From Oryzias latipes (taxonomy: Eukaryota > Chordata > Actinopteri > Beloniformes > Adrianichthyidae): a stretch of DNA of 64,000 nucleotides. The notes beneath the pieces were generated by a model. That model saw nothing but the letters and a program-made list of their open reading frames with translations, ran no database searches and was not told the DNA's origin. Position numbers and translations under genes: made by a program. Positions 40,101 to 55,100 of this stretch are shown here, piece by piece. The stretch lies in NCBI RefSeq assembly GCF_002234675.1, contig NC_019862.2, positions 26,548,707 through 26,612,706 of the forward strand. The letters run 5' to 3'. Position 1 is the first letter of the stretch. Each line of letters starts with the position of its first letter.

Positions 40101-43100
40101 GTGAAGATGGTATTTTAGTGAGTTAAATCTGTGAGGCAATTAAAGTATAGGACCTCGACACAGCTTGCTAATTCAAAAAGAGGCTGAACTGTCTTATCTG
40201 AAAACCAAATGCGATATTTTTCTTATTATGTATTTTTATATCCAGCTTTTTTTTCCATGTTTTCATTATAATGTGCCAACCCAAAGCTTAAGTACAGTTT
40301 ATCAATACTTAAAGTGCCACTCTTATCATCTTTTGATCTATTTTAATCTATTTTTATTTGTATATTACTGTGACAAATAAGTATTTGATCACTTGATTAT
40401 CAGATAGATTTCTGACCAGCAAAGACCTGCTGTTCTGCTTTTAAATAGTCCAACTTAAATAGTCAAAAGACACAAGAGACAAAATTGTAGACCTTCACAA
40501 AGCTGGAAGTGGCTACGGGGCAATTGCCAAGCAGCTTGGTAAGAAAAGAACAACTGTTGGAGCAATTGTCAGAAAATGGAAGAGGCTAATGATGACTGTC
40601 AATGTCCCTCGGACTGGGGCCCCTCGCAAGATCTCACCTCGTGGGGTATCGATGATGCTAAGGAAGGTGAAGAATCAGCCCAGGACTACACGGGAGGAGC
40701 TGGTCAATGACCTGAAGAGAGCTGGGACTACCGTTTCCAAGGCTACTATAAGTAATACATTAAAGCGTCATGGTTTAAAATCATGTATCGCATGGAAGGC
40801 TCCCCTGCTGAAGTCAGCCCATGTCAAGGCCCGTCTGAAGTTTGCCAATGACCATCTTGATGATCCAGAGGAGTCATGGGAGAAAGTCTTGTGGTCAGAT
40901 GAGACCTAAATAGTACTTTTTGGTCTTAACTCCATTTGCCGTGTTTGGAGAAGGAAGAATAAGGAGCGTTATCCCAAGAACACCATACCTACAGTGAAGC
41001 ACAGGGGTGGAAGCATCATGCTCTGCACAGGGGATAGGACGACTGCACTGTATTAAGGAGAGGATGAACGGGGCTCTGTATTGTGAGATATTGGGCAAAA
41101 ACCTCCTTATCTCAGTCAGAGCGTTGAAGATGGGTCGTGGCTGGGTCTTTCAGCGTGACAATGACCCGAAGCACACAACCAAGAAAACCAAGGAGTGGCT
41201 CCGTAAGAAGCATATCAAGGTTCTGGAGTGGCCTAGCCAGTCTCCAGACCTAAATCCAATAGAGAATCTTTGGAGGGAGCTGAAACTCTGTGTTGCTGAG
41301 CGACAGCCCCGAGCCCTGACAGATCTAGAGAAGATCTGTATGGAGGAGTGGGCCAAAATCCCTGCTGCAGTGTGAATAATGAAAATTTTAGACCCCTCCA
41401 TGTTTTCTAAGTGGGAGAACTTGCTAAATCACAGGGTGATCAAATACTCATTGACCTCACGGTATCTGTCTGCAAGTAGATGCATCGGAATGGAGAGGAG
41501 CAGGGAGCTTTATGCTTGTGGCTTGACGATCGTAGTTTGTACATAAAAACCACCAGGTTTTTAGATGACATTTTTTGTCTGCTTCTGATTCATCATGATT
41601 TGAATAAAGAAATAGTCAAAAACGCATTTTTGATCTCACCCTCCTCACTTTTCTATATGTCCTCCATCATGAGATAAATACTACAAGTACATGTTAAAAA
41701 CACCAAAAACATAATTTTCATTGGAGTGGGACATGACATTAAGGACATCCTGTGTGAATGTTGGAATAATTTCAGACACTTACAGTCAGAGAACATAATC
41801 TCTGATTATGCTGAGCAGGATGTCGAGCAAATCTGGTCAAAAATGTGTCATTTTGCTGACAATAACTCCATGAGAGGAAGCTAACCGCATTCCGAAATCC
41901 AAACATCGTGCTGTCTGATAGCTCAGTTTACAGTTTTAAATCTCTTAATTCCTTGGCATTTCAGTTGGAAGGAAATCCAAGGAAGAACAACCCCCTTCAA
42001 TACAAACTAGAAGATACTAACAATGTCATACTGTGTCAGACCAAATACTAAACAAAAAGCCTTCTGTTGACCATATACAACTACTGGGCCAGTAACCATC
42101 ATCTCCATCACCATGACTACAGGAGGGACGCAACTCTCCAACTACACTTTGTACTAAATTTAAATTTAGCTTTCATTAATCACAGCTATTCACACTTTAA
42201 GAGAGCTATTTTCTGTCACGATGTTTGTTTGTGGTATAAAACACTCATGTGGGAAATCTATCATTTTCTCTCTTGAGAATAGAACAACTAACCAGTTTTT
42301 ACTCTTTTATTTAAAAAAAGATTTAATGTGGCTTGTTTTTCTTTAAAAAAAATCAAAATCTTTACACATAAAAGGCTTCATCCACAACTATTTTTCCAAA
42401 CTGCATCAATACAGGTAGTTTAAAAAAAGGTGGTATAGACCCACTCCAAGGACTTTTTTTTAAGTGTTTTTAACATGTTCTTGTAGCATTTTTCGATGAT
42501 GGTAAACATATATAAAGAAAATTAAGATTAAATTTGTTTTTCTGAATCTTTTTTTATTCATGGTATATCAGGAGAAAACGAAAAATGTCGTTTGAAAAAG
42601 CTTGTAGTTGTTACGTACTAACAACCACAGGCTCCCTGCTCCGCTCCATTCGGATGCATACACTTGCAGACAAATAGATCCACGTACGTCTAAGCTAGCA
42701 GGAGAAAGTATAGGTGGATGATGGGAAGACAGGACAGGCTTACTCCGCACCAACGGTCACGCCGCCCACATCTCAGACGTGAATTTCTGATGAACTCCTG
42801 CTGCTCTGCAGAAACTTGAGTCTTAGGAATCGACACAGTTTTTTTAAAATTTGGGCTAATAACATCATAATCCTAATTAAAAGACCACTGGGAACGCTTT
42901 TAAGATAGATCAGAAGTTGATTAGAGTGGGTTTTTAGAGGAACCACAACTGAGTCAAGTTCATTTGTCTCAGAGTTTTATATGATCTTGAAAACTGATGG
43001 TAACACTAAAAGTTATATTAATGGAAGAACAACCCTCATCTATTATGTTTACAGAAATGCTAGTTTGCTTATCCTTGCAGAAATTAATTTAAACCTGCAA

Positions 43101-46100
43101 AACCTATTTTTATCAGAGTATTTCTTACCATTTGTGTAAGTACAGGGCAGCACTCTTCTATTGTCCTGTATGCAGTGTTATTTCAGTAAAGAGGGGTAAG
43201 ATGTGACCATAGGAAAGCTTATTCTACTAATAATAAACAAATAAAAGGATTGAGACATTTTACCTTATTAATTAAGCACAAATTAGTATTGAAGTGTGTT
43301 TTGCCACCTTGTATGTTTAATAATGCAACGTGAACATGGTTTTCTGACTACCTTATCCAGTATAAGGTCATATTTGGAGAATGGATTCTATTTAAAAACA
43401 GGAATATAGAAGAGTATAGAACTACATGTGAGTGATAAACTTGGTTTTGATGCCTTCAGGACTTTGTCCACCAGTTGTACAATTTGCTTAATAACAATTT
43501 CTCTCCAGTTTTGCACTGAATGTATGACATGTATATCTAAACTCTTGTAGCAGCACAAAGGGTTTTACTGACAATTATCGTGGCTCCACCTGCCATTTTT
43601 TCATACAGCATTGTTGCATGTATATTGCAATATATACCCAAAATAAGAATTTGGTGCAGTTTACCAAAGAGTGTGGTAAATCTTTGGCTGGAATGACAGT
43701 TGCTGTTGGATACTTAGGCCACATTTACACTGCAGGTCTTGATGCTCATATCCGATTTTCTGACTATATCTGATTTTTTTGACGACCCGCTTACATCATC
43801 TTTTAAAAGTGACCCGTATCTGATTTTTGCATTTACACTATACAATGCTGAAACTATCAAACGTAGATGTTCTGAGGACTACGTAGCAGCATTTCAGCAT
43901 TCCGCGGACCTTTTTCGGACTTTTGATCCAAGTGTTGAACCTTTCCTGCTCGATGACTTCTCTTTTCTGACCGTAGTCAGAAACACACGGGAGATTTCTT
44001 CGGGGTTCTCTTTTCCGTTCTGAACCCTCAGCCTCCAGAGTGGGTTAAGAAAGACTCCAAAACTTTTGGGGGAGACACCTTATTTTTAATTTACGGTTCT
44101 CCGACAGTCCCCCGCTCCGCGCTCACACCCCCGCGCTCACAGGAGAGAGGGGGGGCTCTCTCCTTACACACACGCACACACGCAAGCACGTGCGCGCGCT
44201 CACACACACACGGTCCGCATCATACACGCCCCCCAAAGAAATAAACGGCTTCTAGCCTGGTCCATAGCAACGGTGTCCCGCTTCATTAGTTACCGTTTGC
44301 GTCCGGACCGGACATAACAGCGGTTTCTGACTACGGTCTGAAGCCTGAGGCTGAAAGGTAACACGCTGACAGCAAAATCAGCGCACAAAAAGCACCTTAA
44401 TAAGTCATGTGATCTCAGTTGGTTGTGTCCTGAGTTGACGTCACTGACGTACGACTCGCATTTACTGGGGAATATCCGATTTGCCTGCTTACATGGCACA
44501 CGCAAATGCAGTTTTCCGATTCGTTTCCGATTTATTTCCACATATGAGAGAGGCCTGTATCCGATCTATGAAAAACGGAATCCATGCGCTTTTGTCCTGC
44601 TTACACATTCACCGATTATATCCGATCTGTGCCACATGAGAGGAAAAAATCGGAATTGGGTCACTTGAACCATGCAGTGTAAAGGCGGCCTTATTTAACA
44701 CAAGTTTGCCACTGACAGTATTATATTTGTACAAATATTACCACATTTTATAGGATAGGTCCCTCTAAAGACTCTCAAGGTCACCGTACAGTAAATACTA
44801 CACACAAATCAGGGAGGGCAGCATAGTACATTTTTGATATTCAGGAATTAAACAGAAAAATTGTACATTTTTGTTTGTATAAGAAAAGTTTATCTAAAAG
44901 TTACCTTTTCCTGAATGTATTTTTATTTATAATATGATGTACATTAGACTGGAGTATAGTAGTTTTGAGGCTTTATGGAAGATGACTCGATTAATACATT
45001 AGAGGGAAAGCAGAGTTAAAACCATAAAGGTCCATGAAGTGTTTTTTATTCCAGCTATCGATCAATATAAGTGGAATACAGCTTTTTATAGTTAACATAA
45101 TAGACTCACAGATCTAAATGTGACTGTATTTGTTTATGTTAAGTTCATGCATTTCTCTGCTAATTAAAACTATAGAAAAATGCTAGAAGATGTGCACTTG
45201 TATAAAGTTTATCTCCACGCAAGAACTGAACTCTGTTCCCCTATTCACATATTTATACCCCAATGGCTGCAGAGCTGAAATACGAGGCAGTAAACAAGCC
45301 TCTGGTAGTTTTATGGTGTTCAACATCTCAAAAAAGGATAATTTTCTGCTCTTGTACCAGGATTTCCTAACTATTGGAAACATTGTGCTATTAATAATTT
45401 CTGTCTTGGCTGTATGCTAATAACCACAACTATAGTTCTTTGTTTTCCCATAAATCCTGGTTTTCTTTCAAGCCTTTGATTGTGATGTGATGCTGATTTC
45501 TGTATTTTACTCTTTGTACTCAGTACTACCTTTATAACACCTTTGAGAGTAGCCTTCTCAAGGATCGATGACTTTAAATGTACATTCACATGAGCATAAC
45601 CTCCTATATATGAATACCAAGGTTTGTTTGTCTCTGGTTTTACACTTTAGCCTTTTAGAAGTTAGAGAAAAGGGATTTATGTGATCTTTCTTTATGAAAT
45701 AGGAACACGTTTAATGAATTGTCTATCTGTTACTTTATATTTTTCCAATTTTGTATTCATTAAGCAGTGTAGTGTCTTTTGCTAACAGAGCCTTTGGAAT
45801 AACAAGAAAGTTATTAAGTAATAAGAGCTTAGTTATACCTCAAAGTAGCAAAACTTTTGAAAATACTTTTGAAAATGAAAACCAATTCCCCCCCCCCCCC
45901 CCCCCCCACAGTCTTTTTTTGAGAATATCATCCTTATGCAGTTAGAAGAGTCTTTTGCAAGATGCTGCCTTCTGTAAATATGCATCTTGTATTGGTTTAG
46001 TTGTTAAAAAAAACAAACGCCAGGAGATTTTTATAGTTACCCAAAGTTAGTTTGGAGGGGGCTAATAGTAAACAAAAGCCATTGTTTGTTGAGTTTTTAG

Positions 46101-49100
46101 GGTTGAACCAGAAACAGGCTTTTCATGTCTTGGGCTTTCAGCATCAATGTGGACATGCAACACTGTTTGCAATCGGGTAAGGATTGGTTGGCTGTCACAC
46201 AGTGGACTACAGTAATGATTTGCTGCTGCTTTGAAGTCTATATCACAACGGCAGAGTAACGCTTCATAAACAACACTAGCCTCTGGCCAAAGCCTTTTAG
46301 GATCTTAGCATGGCAATGAAAAACATGCCAAATGTTGGCAAAACAGCATTCTTTTTTTTTTGTCCTTTTAGTCTCCCTGATGTTTTTTCTTCTTCTTCAG
46401 AACTGCAGACATTGCAGTAGATGTACACACATCTGGTATTTATGTTTGAATTCATTCAGCAAACCTTTCGTTTCTGCTTTTCATAACATACGTGGACCTT
46501 GAGCTCTCCTTCTTTCCTGGATGTGTGAATGAAACAGCTCATTAACACCTAGCTAGCTGTGTTAATCTCAGACAGTAAGTGGAGACAAAAATGCACTAGT
46601 GGAAGGTTGGCATGGAGAGAGTATACAACCTGATACTCCTTCTCCTGAAGGAACAGATCATATTTATATATTTATTCCTCTCTCTTGCTGTAATGTTGTT
46701 TTCAAAAGGAGGGGATATGAAAAGGAAATAAAAAAGGATTTACTGGTTTGCTGATATAAACTAGTATTAAGGGTTAAATTTAAGGATCAAATTAGGGCTG
46801 TACGATATGAGGAAAACTCACGATATTAGTGATCAATATTGCGATGACAATATAACACACAATAAATTAACAAATAGCCAAAACAACAAAAACATTTCCA
46901 TTTCACTGCAAAATTTAATTTAAATAAGAGTCAAAATACCTTAAATTATTCTCCAAATGACCTTCATCTAATTAGGAGGGCACCATCTAATATAAAAGCT
47001 CCATCCGATTGGTCAACAATGTGAATGGCTCCATCTGATTGGTTCAATGGATAAAGGGATTAATTCAATTCATTAAATAGTTAAAGTTGCCATAAGATTG
47101 TTTTTGCACAATTAAGGTTTACCATTTATTGCGATGTTCGCCAACTTTTGCTTTCTGGATATTGCACAGCTTGAAATTGCGATAACAATAAATTTGCGAT
47201 AAATTGTGCAGGCCTAGATCAAATGCTTTTTGACTATTTTTTTGTACTGTAGCAAATGGTTTTATTTTTCAAAATATGAAAATGTGTATAACTGTCTTCA
47301 CAGGACAGATAATTTCAAGGTTTTTGTTTGATAGTAGTTTTCATTTTTAAGTCAACATAGACCTTTTTGGTTTGATCCTCTCTTTTTCTCCCGTGCTCCG
47401 TCACTCGAACTACTAAAAGCTGTCTATTTCAGTGTGCTGTTTTCAGGTCATTGCTTTCTGTCCTCTGCCATCTACTTAGGTTTAGGGGGAATTTGTCCAC
47501 TGTGTCCGCCCAAAGAACTTTTTTTTTTCCTTGCTGGCCCGTTCTGTTCACAGATTGTCTGGCTGTTTTAATATTTTCTTTCGTTTTCCCCCCCAGGCCC
47601 TCCACCAGTTGTACTATGATCCCAATATAGAAAACAAGAATTTGGCTCAAAAATGGCTAATGCAAGCCCAAATCTCACCTCAGGCCTGGCAATTCTGTTG
47701 GATTCTACTGAGCCCCGATAAGGTACAGGATCTGCTCATACTCAACTGTACATTTAAAATCAAACAAATTTATTTAGCTACACCCCCCCCCCCCCCCCCC
47801 CCCATTACCTTTTCTCACAGGTGCCAGAGATCCAGTATTTTGGAGCTAGTGCACTCCACACCAAAATATCGAGGTACTGGTCAGATATCCCCACAGATCA
47901 GTATGAGTCTTTGAAGAGCCAGTTGTTCTCCCAGATCGCCTGCTTCTCCTCTGGCTCCAAGATGGTGCTCACCCGACTGTGTGTGGCGCTGGCTTCTTTG
48001 GCACTTAACACGATGCCAGAGGCCTGGCCTGGTGCGGTGGCAGAGATGGTGCGGGTGTTTCAGGAGGAAGCGGGAGGCGTGGATGGACGGGCACGCTGCC
48101 TGGCATTGCTGGAGCTGCTCACAGTCCTTCCTGAGGAGTTCCAGACCAGCCGCCTGCCACAGTACCGAAAGGGGCAGGTATGTTTCCAGGCAACAGTTTC
48201 ATTCGTTCGCCGTGCATTTGCCATCATAACACTAATGTCTTTAATCTCTGGCTATATTAGGACTAATTTGAACCTATTTTAAATGTAGATATGAATAAGT
48301 CTTCATCATAACACTTATGTGGAAAAGATTTTTTCACCCTATTTTGTGCAAATTACTTATAATTATCTTTATTTTAGTTTTTGTTCAAAGCTAAATCTGA
48401 ATTTTGTCATTTAAACAAAAGGAATAGCATGTTTCTAAAGTCGTTAAGCTGAAAATACACATTGTTGAATGTGATTTGTATACCCCAATTATAATTGCTT
48501 GTCTAGGTCCGAGGAGCTCTGGCGAGAGAGTGGGGGTCGGTCTGTCCCCTACTGCAACAACTGCTGAGAAGGACCGATAGCCCCGGGGCAGTTAAAGCTC
48601 GCGTGCTGCGCTGTTTGTCATCATGGGTACAGCTCGATGTGCCCCTCAGCGAGAGTGAAGGCCTGGTGCATGACTGTTTTGGTGCGCTGCCTGACCCAGA
48701 GCTCTTCGACACAGCGGTAGAGGCCATAGTCAACGCCATTTCACAACCGGACTCCCAAAGGTAATGTAAAGTACACGCATGTACACACGCATGTAAAGTA
48801 CACGCATGTACAAACTCAACATACAAAGGTTCAGTGGTAAGAGATGAATATGAAGCCATTAAAGGTTACTATTTCTGTCACGAGATGAGTTAAACTGGAG
48901 TGACAACAAAGACAAAGGGGAGAAAAATAACTTAATGGAAAAATGCAAGAAAAGTGGTAGTTTTGATGTTGGAAAAGCTTCACAGATGCAGAAGAGTGGA
49001 TAAAAGAAAGAAGAAAAGGATGGATGGAAGAAAGAAAGAAAGAAAGAAAGAAGGGAGGCGGGGAGTGAGGGTTTGAAACAGGGCAAGTTGACAGCCGGGG

Positions 49101-52100
49101 GAGGAGAGCAGCAATTCTCGATTGCCTGCCGTTTCTATGGTTACGAAGCTAGGGAGAGATGTCATCATGCCCCGGTTGATTCAGACATGGCAAGAGCCCA
49201 TTACCCCTCCCTTAGAGACAAAGCTGGTGGCAGAGGGAAAATGTATGTGTTAAAAAATGAGACTTTGGTCTGCTCACCTCTGGAGGTGCACTTCTGCCGC
49301 CAAATCCGGACATTAGCGTCCAAGCAGCTCTTGTGAATATAATTAACAGTAAAGATAAAGATGGAACTTTCTCTGTGGGCTTTCTTCTTAAATTTTTACG
49401 TCTTTGGACGTCTTATTTTTTAAGACCTAATTTCAGTATATTTTCCCTTCTGTGTCAGTGGAAGCTGATCACAGCAATGTACCATGTGCGTGTTTGTTGA
49501 CGTGCATTAGTGAGGCTCTTCAAAGGTCCTTATTGTGTCATTAATCACATCCTCAGAGGCTGCAGCAGGGGCACAAATGACTCTTATTCAGGTACATTGC
49601 TTTTTTCATGTGTTTATCTCTGATTTAGAATAGAAACATACAGGTCGATTGAAAGTTTTGCTCCGTCGTTTTCAGTAAAAATATTTGATCCTTGTTTGTT
49701 CCCGTCAACCTTTCTTACATTTCTCAACTCTTAACATCTCTTAGCCCTCTTCCTTGGTCTCCTGTATTCTCTTTCCGTTTAAACGTATTACCGTCAACTC
49801 ATTTGGGGGTTGTTATTGGTCCAGCTGCATCCTGTTGCCAGGCAACCTATTTCCCCCTCTTTGAGTGTTGCAGTAATTGCAGAGGGAAGCAGAGATGGAG
49901 GAGCGTTGGGGGAGGGAGAGGGTGAGACGAAAAAGAGAGGAGTTGCAGGAACGATGGCAGGACAGGAGCAGAAGGAGGGTCACACGAGTTGTTGAAGAGG
50001 AGACGGCATCTGTTGTGCTCTCTAGAATGTTGGGAATGTCGTTTTTTATCAGTGGAAACGGGAATATAAATATAGAGGCCGTTCATTCAGCTGTTTTTGA
50101 TCACAGCAGCATCCAAATCAAAGCTTCCTTTCCTGAGCTGAGAGTGCATGACCTCCATCTCAAGGACCCTTGTTAAAAATTAACAATCTTCAGAGTGCAT
50201 GAATGTACAAGTGCACGCACATTTGCGTGCACATACATTTACTCAGCCGCTAAACTTAAAGGCTGTTTCTGGCACTGCTCGTACTGTTGATAAACAGAAG
50301 ATGTTGCAGAAAACATGCACAGGTGTTGGATTATTCGATATAGGGTTGATTCAATAATATTATACTTAAGTGAGAAGAAGGTTTTTTCCAAGGAATGCTC
50401 AGAAAGCTGAATGAGAAACTTGTATCTCAAATGCAGGACCACTCAACGGTAATTTTAGCTCAGACGATGGCCTGCAGGTAAATAAAAGTTTTAAAAAAAG
50501 TCGTGCAGAAGTCATCTGCTCTATCTTTAGCCTCAAGTCTGAAGGGTTCATATAGCTAAAATATCACCAGTATCTAAAAATAAACCTTATTTCACCATTT
50601 AAAATGTTTAAATAAATAAAAAAACAATGCCACAAGGAAACGTATTATCAGTTGCAACACAATTACATCAAAGAAATTATATAAAAACATTTTAATCCTG
50701 TTGCACATGTTAAATTAGCTTTGTTCCAAATGCTGCTAAGATCTCACAACCTTGCTGTGCCATTGATAAATATTCAAGTAACCTTATTGATATTCGCCTG
50801 AGAGATACCACACCTCCTGTAGACCACAGAACTCCCCAAAGACGTAGTATGGTTTGTGTGTGGAGCACTCACATGCACACTTACCTTCTCTATGACATTC
50901 AGGAAGTGTGCTCTCTGTCCTTCATCCCTGCACGTTGCTGTCATGAAGCATAACAGGACAAGTGATGGCTTATGTCATCACACGTGCAGATCAAGGCTTC
51001 GGTCTGTGTCAGAGAGTGTCGCAGAGCCTCTTTTATTCACGGAGCGAGAAATATAAAAGGCTGAGACAGCAGGAAGAAGACAAAATAAAAACTGGCAGCA
51101 ATGTGGTGGTGAGAAAGAGCTGTGAATAGTTTTTCTGGTTTCTTTAAAGGTATGTGGAGCTTTTAGGCTGGCTGTGTTGGATCAAAACCTTTGCTGCCTG
51201 AGACAGATTTGATCTCAAGTCAATGCTTTTCGCACATGAGGGTCTTAATCGGATCATGCTAAGTGTGTGATGTGTTTGTGTTGATTCATAGATATGTAAA
51301 CACTCTGCTGAAACTGGTTCCTCGAGTGCTGGCCCTCCAGGATCAGCTCAGAGCAGCTGTTCAGAATGGAGACATGGAAACCTGCCACGGTATTTGTCGA
51401 ATTGCTGTCACACTGGGAGAGAACCACTCCAGGTTTGTGTGTGGCTTGGATTTCATAGAAACATAATGAATGTATGCAAAGTTTGAAACATTTATAAACC
51501 GTAGTGTCATTATCGACATAGGGGATCCATATTTTATAGAACTTGAAACCAAAAAATGATAAAAGAAGCTTTATTCAACCCACATTCAGCAATATTACTT
51601 TACATCTTTACAAATAAATGGGACATGAAATCCCATTTGGAAAAATAAAGTGAGGTTTAAAGTAAGGAAAGCTAGTTTTCAATGCCAAACCAATCAAATA
51701 TAGTCGTAAATGTACCTTGTGGGATTGTTCCTCCAATCCTGAATCATTCGTTTTTTTCTTTTCATCTCCATAGGACTCTGTTGGAGCAAGTGGATCACTG
51801 GCAGAGCTTTCTGGCCTTAGTCAACATGATCATGTTCTGTACTGGCATCCCTGGTCACTATCCAGTCAACGAGACCACCAGCTCCCTCACACTCATTTTT
51901 TGGTACACGCTACAAGTAAGACATGTTAAAATATGCCTAAAATATGCTATCCTTTGTTAAATTCAGTCTATGAAACACCTTCATCATTTAGAGAGGAATT
52001 GGGTGAAGGTGCTGTGGTCAGATGAGACCAAAACTGAGCTCCTTAGCATAAACCCAACCTGTCATGTTTGGAGAAAGAAAAATGCTACCCATGACCCTTA

Positions 52101-55100
52101 AAATTGTTCGTGGATGGGTCTTCCAACAGGATAATGACCTTAAAACATACAGCTAAGGCAACCAAGGGTTCAAATACTTCAATGAAATGCAGATAAATGT
52201 TTATAAATTATTTTAAGTTGATTTCCTGATTTTCATAGTGATTTTCTATCTCTCAATGTTTAAATCAATCTACCTTTAGGATGACAGGCTATCGAGTTCT
52301 TTTTCAGAGGGCAAATCTACAAAATCAGCAAGAGATCAAATACTTATTGGCTCCACCTTTTGTCATCTTCTCCAGTTTCAAATAGGATATACTTTACATG
52401 ATATAGCAATCCATATCAATGATGTCAGATTTGTCAGTGTGCCAAAAAACACACATGAAATAAACGAATTGTTTGTCAAGTCCATTCTATTATTTTGGTT
52501 TTCCCTTTTTTTCAGGATGAGATTATGTCGTTTGAGTCCGAGAAGCAGGCGGTGTACCTTCAGGTCTACAGGCCGGTGTATTTCCAGTTGGTGGATGTTC
52601 TCCTCCACAAAGCCCAATTCCCCTCTGACCAGGAGTACGCCTCCTGGTCTTCTGATGAAAAGGAGCAATTCAGGATTTATAGGTACAGCTGTCATTGTGT
52701 GTGAGTCTGTGGACTGCCTGGTAGGTTCTGCTGTGTGTGGTTGTGTTTTCAGTTGCTGCTAAGTGTTTCAGAGATGATATGTTGACAGGATGACTGGTCA
52801 GCAAATGAACGTATCTTTTGCTAATGGACCCTTATCTGGACTGGCAGCTGAGGAGGCAAAATCTGCCTGCCAAACTGATGAACAAATAAGGTTCAAGGAT
52901 TCATGCCCCTAAGCTTGTCTGTGTGCGGATGTCTGCTTTTCAGGGTGGATATCTCCGACACACTCATGTATGTATACGAGATGCTTGGAGCAGAGCTGCT
53001 GAGTAACCTGTATGATAAACTAGGCAGACTGTTGACTAATACGGAGCAGCCGACGTCATGGCAGGTGGGTGAGAGGCACACACTGCAGTTTCAGTTCTTT
53101 TACGATACTAAAAGCATATAGCTGGTGGATGCTGAGACTAAAGGCTTTTGTAACCCTTGGGGCTTAATCGGGTTGCCTTTTGACTGAGTGCACAACTGTT
53201 CTATAGTGAAAATACGTATTAAAACACACACACCCAAAAAACAAAGCGGGAACCATGGATCCGTCTGATTTCCATCCACATCTTGAACTTTTTTGTTAAC
53301 AGATTGAACTGATTCCACTGACTAACATGCTGGCCTGGAGCTCAGCTGTTGGCTGAAGCACTGTTATGGAGTCCTATACTGTTACATAAATATGACCTCA
53401 TGCAAATACGCAATCAACCAATAAAATCTCTCATAAATATATAAAAAGATCATGAAATTGTGAAAAACCTACACACCGGTTTTAAATGAGCCACTATATT
53501 ATCAAATATATTTCATTTTGCTTTAAAGACCTGTTCATTATTTTAAAAAAGCATTTTAAAATATTCATTTTAATCATGTTGTATATTATAATTCTGTCTT
53601 TTTTCAGAAACTCGGATTTCAAAATCAATATTTTCAAAAGTGACTGTTTTTATTTCATGTTGCTGTTTTTCAGAATGACTTATTTCTTAATGACCTTTTT
53701 CAGCAAAAAAACAAAAACAAAAGAATGCGTCTGTCTGTCAATCAGAGAAAGTGGGCGGGTTCTAAACGCACATTGGTTGATCCCTGGAAATCTACTCGTA
53801 TTCCTAGATACCCGCTCTATGGTGTGCCAGTCAGAGAGATGGCATATTTCAGCGATATCTGCACGGCTTTGGATCAAATAGAGACCAACAATCTGTCTGC
53901 TGCAGAAGATGCAAACACCTCAGTTTTTGTAGTTTGAGGGTTTGTGTGGACCAAACCACTAAGGAGCTCCGGTCGTCCACATCTTGAAGCCCCTGTTGAA
54001 ACACTCCTGACTCTTGTTCTCACGCCATTCGTTCATTCTTCTCTGCTCTGCAGCTAACACAGCTCTGCTGTCTGTGCTCACAGATCCAGTCTGACGTCAC
54101 ATCGTGCCTTAGACTGTGTGGCGGCCAGACAGACAGAGACCGGCTGCAGAAAGAGGAACAAGCCTGCTTGGGCCTCCTGAACCCTATGATATTTTTCCAT
54201 TTTCATTGAGACAATGATTATAAATCAAGTCCTCTGATTTTATTTTTCCCTCTCGGGGAAAATGTTAAACCTTTCCTGCGAAGACGTTTCTGACCGTGGT
54301 CGGAAAACGCAGCGGAGATCCCGGGTTCGATTTGAGGTTCACTTCCCCGTTCGAACCCTCTGAGCCTCCACAGCGGGTTAATAAAAGAACCAGTCTGTTC
54401 ATTTGGAGGAAACCTTTTTTTATTATTACTTTTCTGGCGAACTGAGCAACACGCCCTTAACTTGCGCTCACACATACACACACACACTATTGCGCTGCAC
54501 CCTCTGATAGAAGTGGACAAAACCGCTGAGACGGCCATCATCAACTGTTTCACTGCAGGAGCTGAAGCAGAGACTCACTCTGGGATGATCTCATGAACTC
54601 AAACATGGAAACATTGTTATCATGTAGAACTATTTAAAATAAATACACCTGATTTCTTAACATTCTCCCTGTGCATTGTGCATCCATGCATTGTAAGTGA
54701 GATTATCACAGACACCGCTCCACGTGTGGCTATCAGGCTAAAAACATTAGCTGGTAGCTCCTCCCACACACGGCATGGTGCGTTCATGGAACTCCAGTTC
54801 ATAGAAGCTTAGTGGAACTCCAACAGCCACCCAGGCTAACTTATACCACTACTATATTTTCACGAGAAAATGAAAACCGCCGAACCAACCACAAAATCAC
54901 CCGCATTATGCACACTCGCCCAAAGCCATTTTTATCCACAAATTTAGAACCAAAACTGCCCAATTTCTGGCAACACTGTGGATATGTTGAGGTGCATACC
55001 GGCCCTAGTGTTGAGGGGTGTTAATTGCTCCGTCAGGTTGGCTGAAGCATCTTCGATCGATGTAGTTAGGGTGCTGCTGCTTATCTCTGAGTAAAGGAGT

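Noticed and set aside
47531..47596. Open frame extending upstream of ipo13 exon 2 with an ATG-like start
   Set aside because: A strong polypyrimidine tract and CAG acceptor precede 47597, and the upstream codons do not match importin-13.
49027..49052. Short regular repeat that could suggest a CRISPR-like array
   Set aside because: It is a simple GAAA microsatellite; there are no spacers, and the window is a vertebrate genome.
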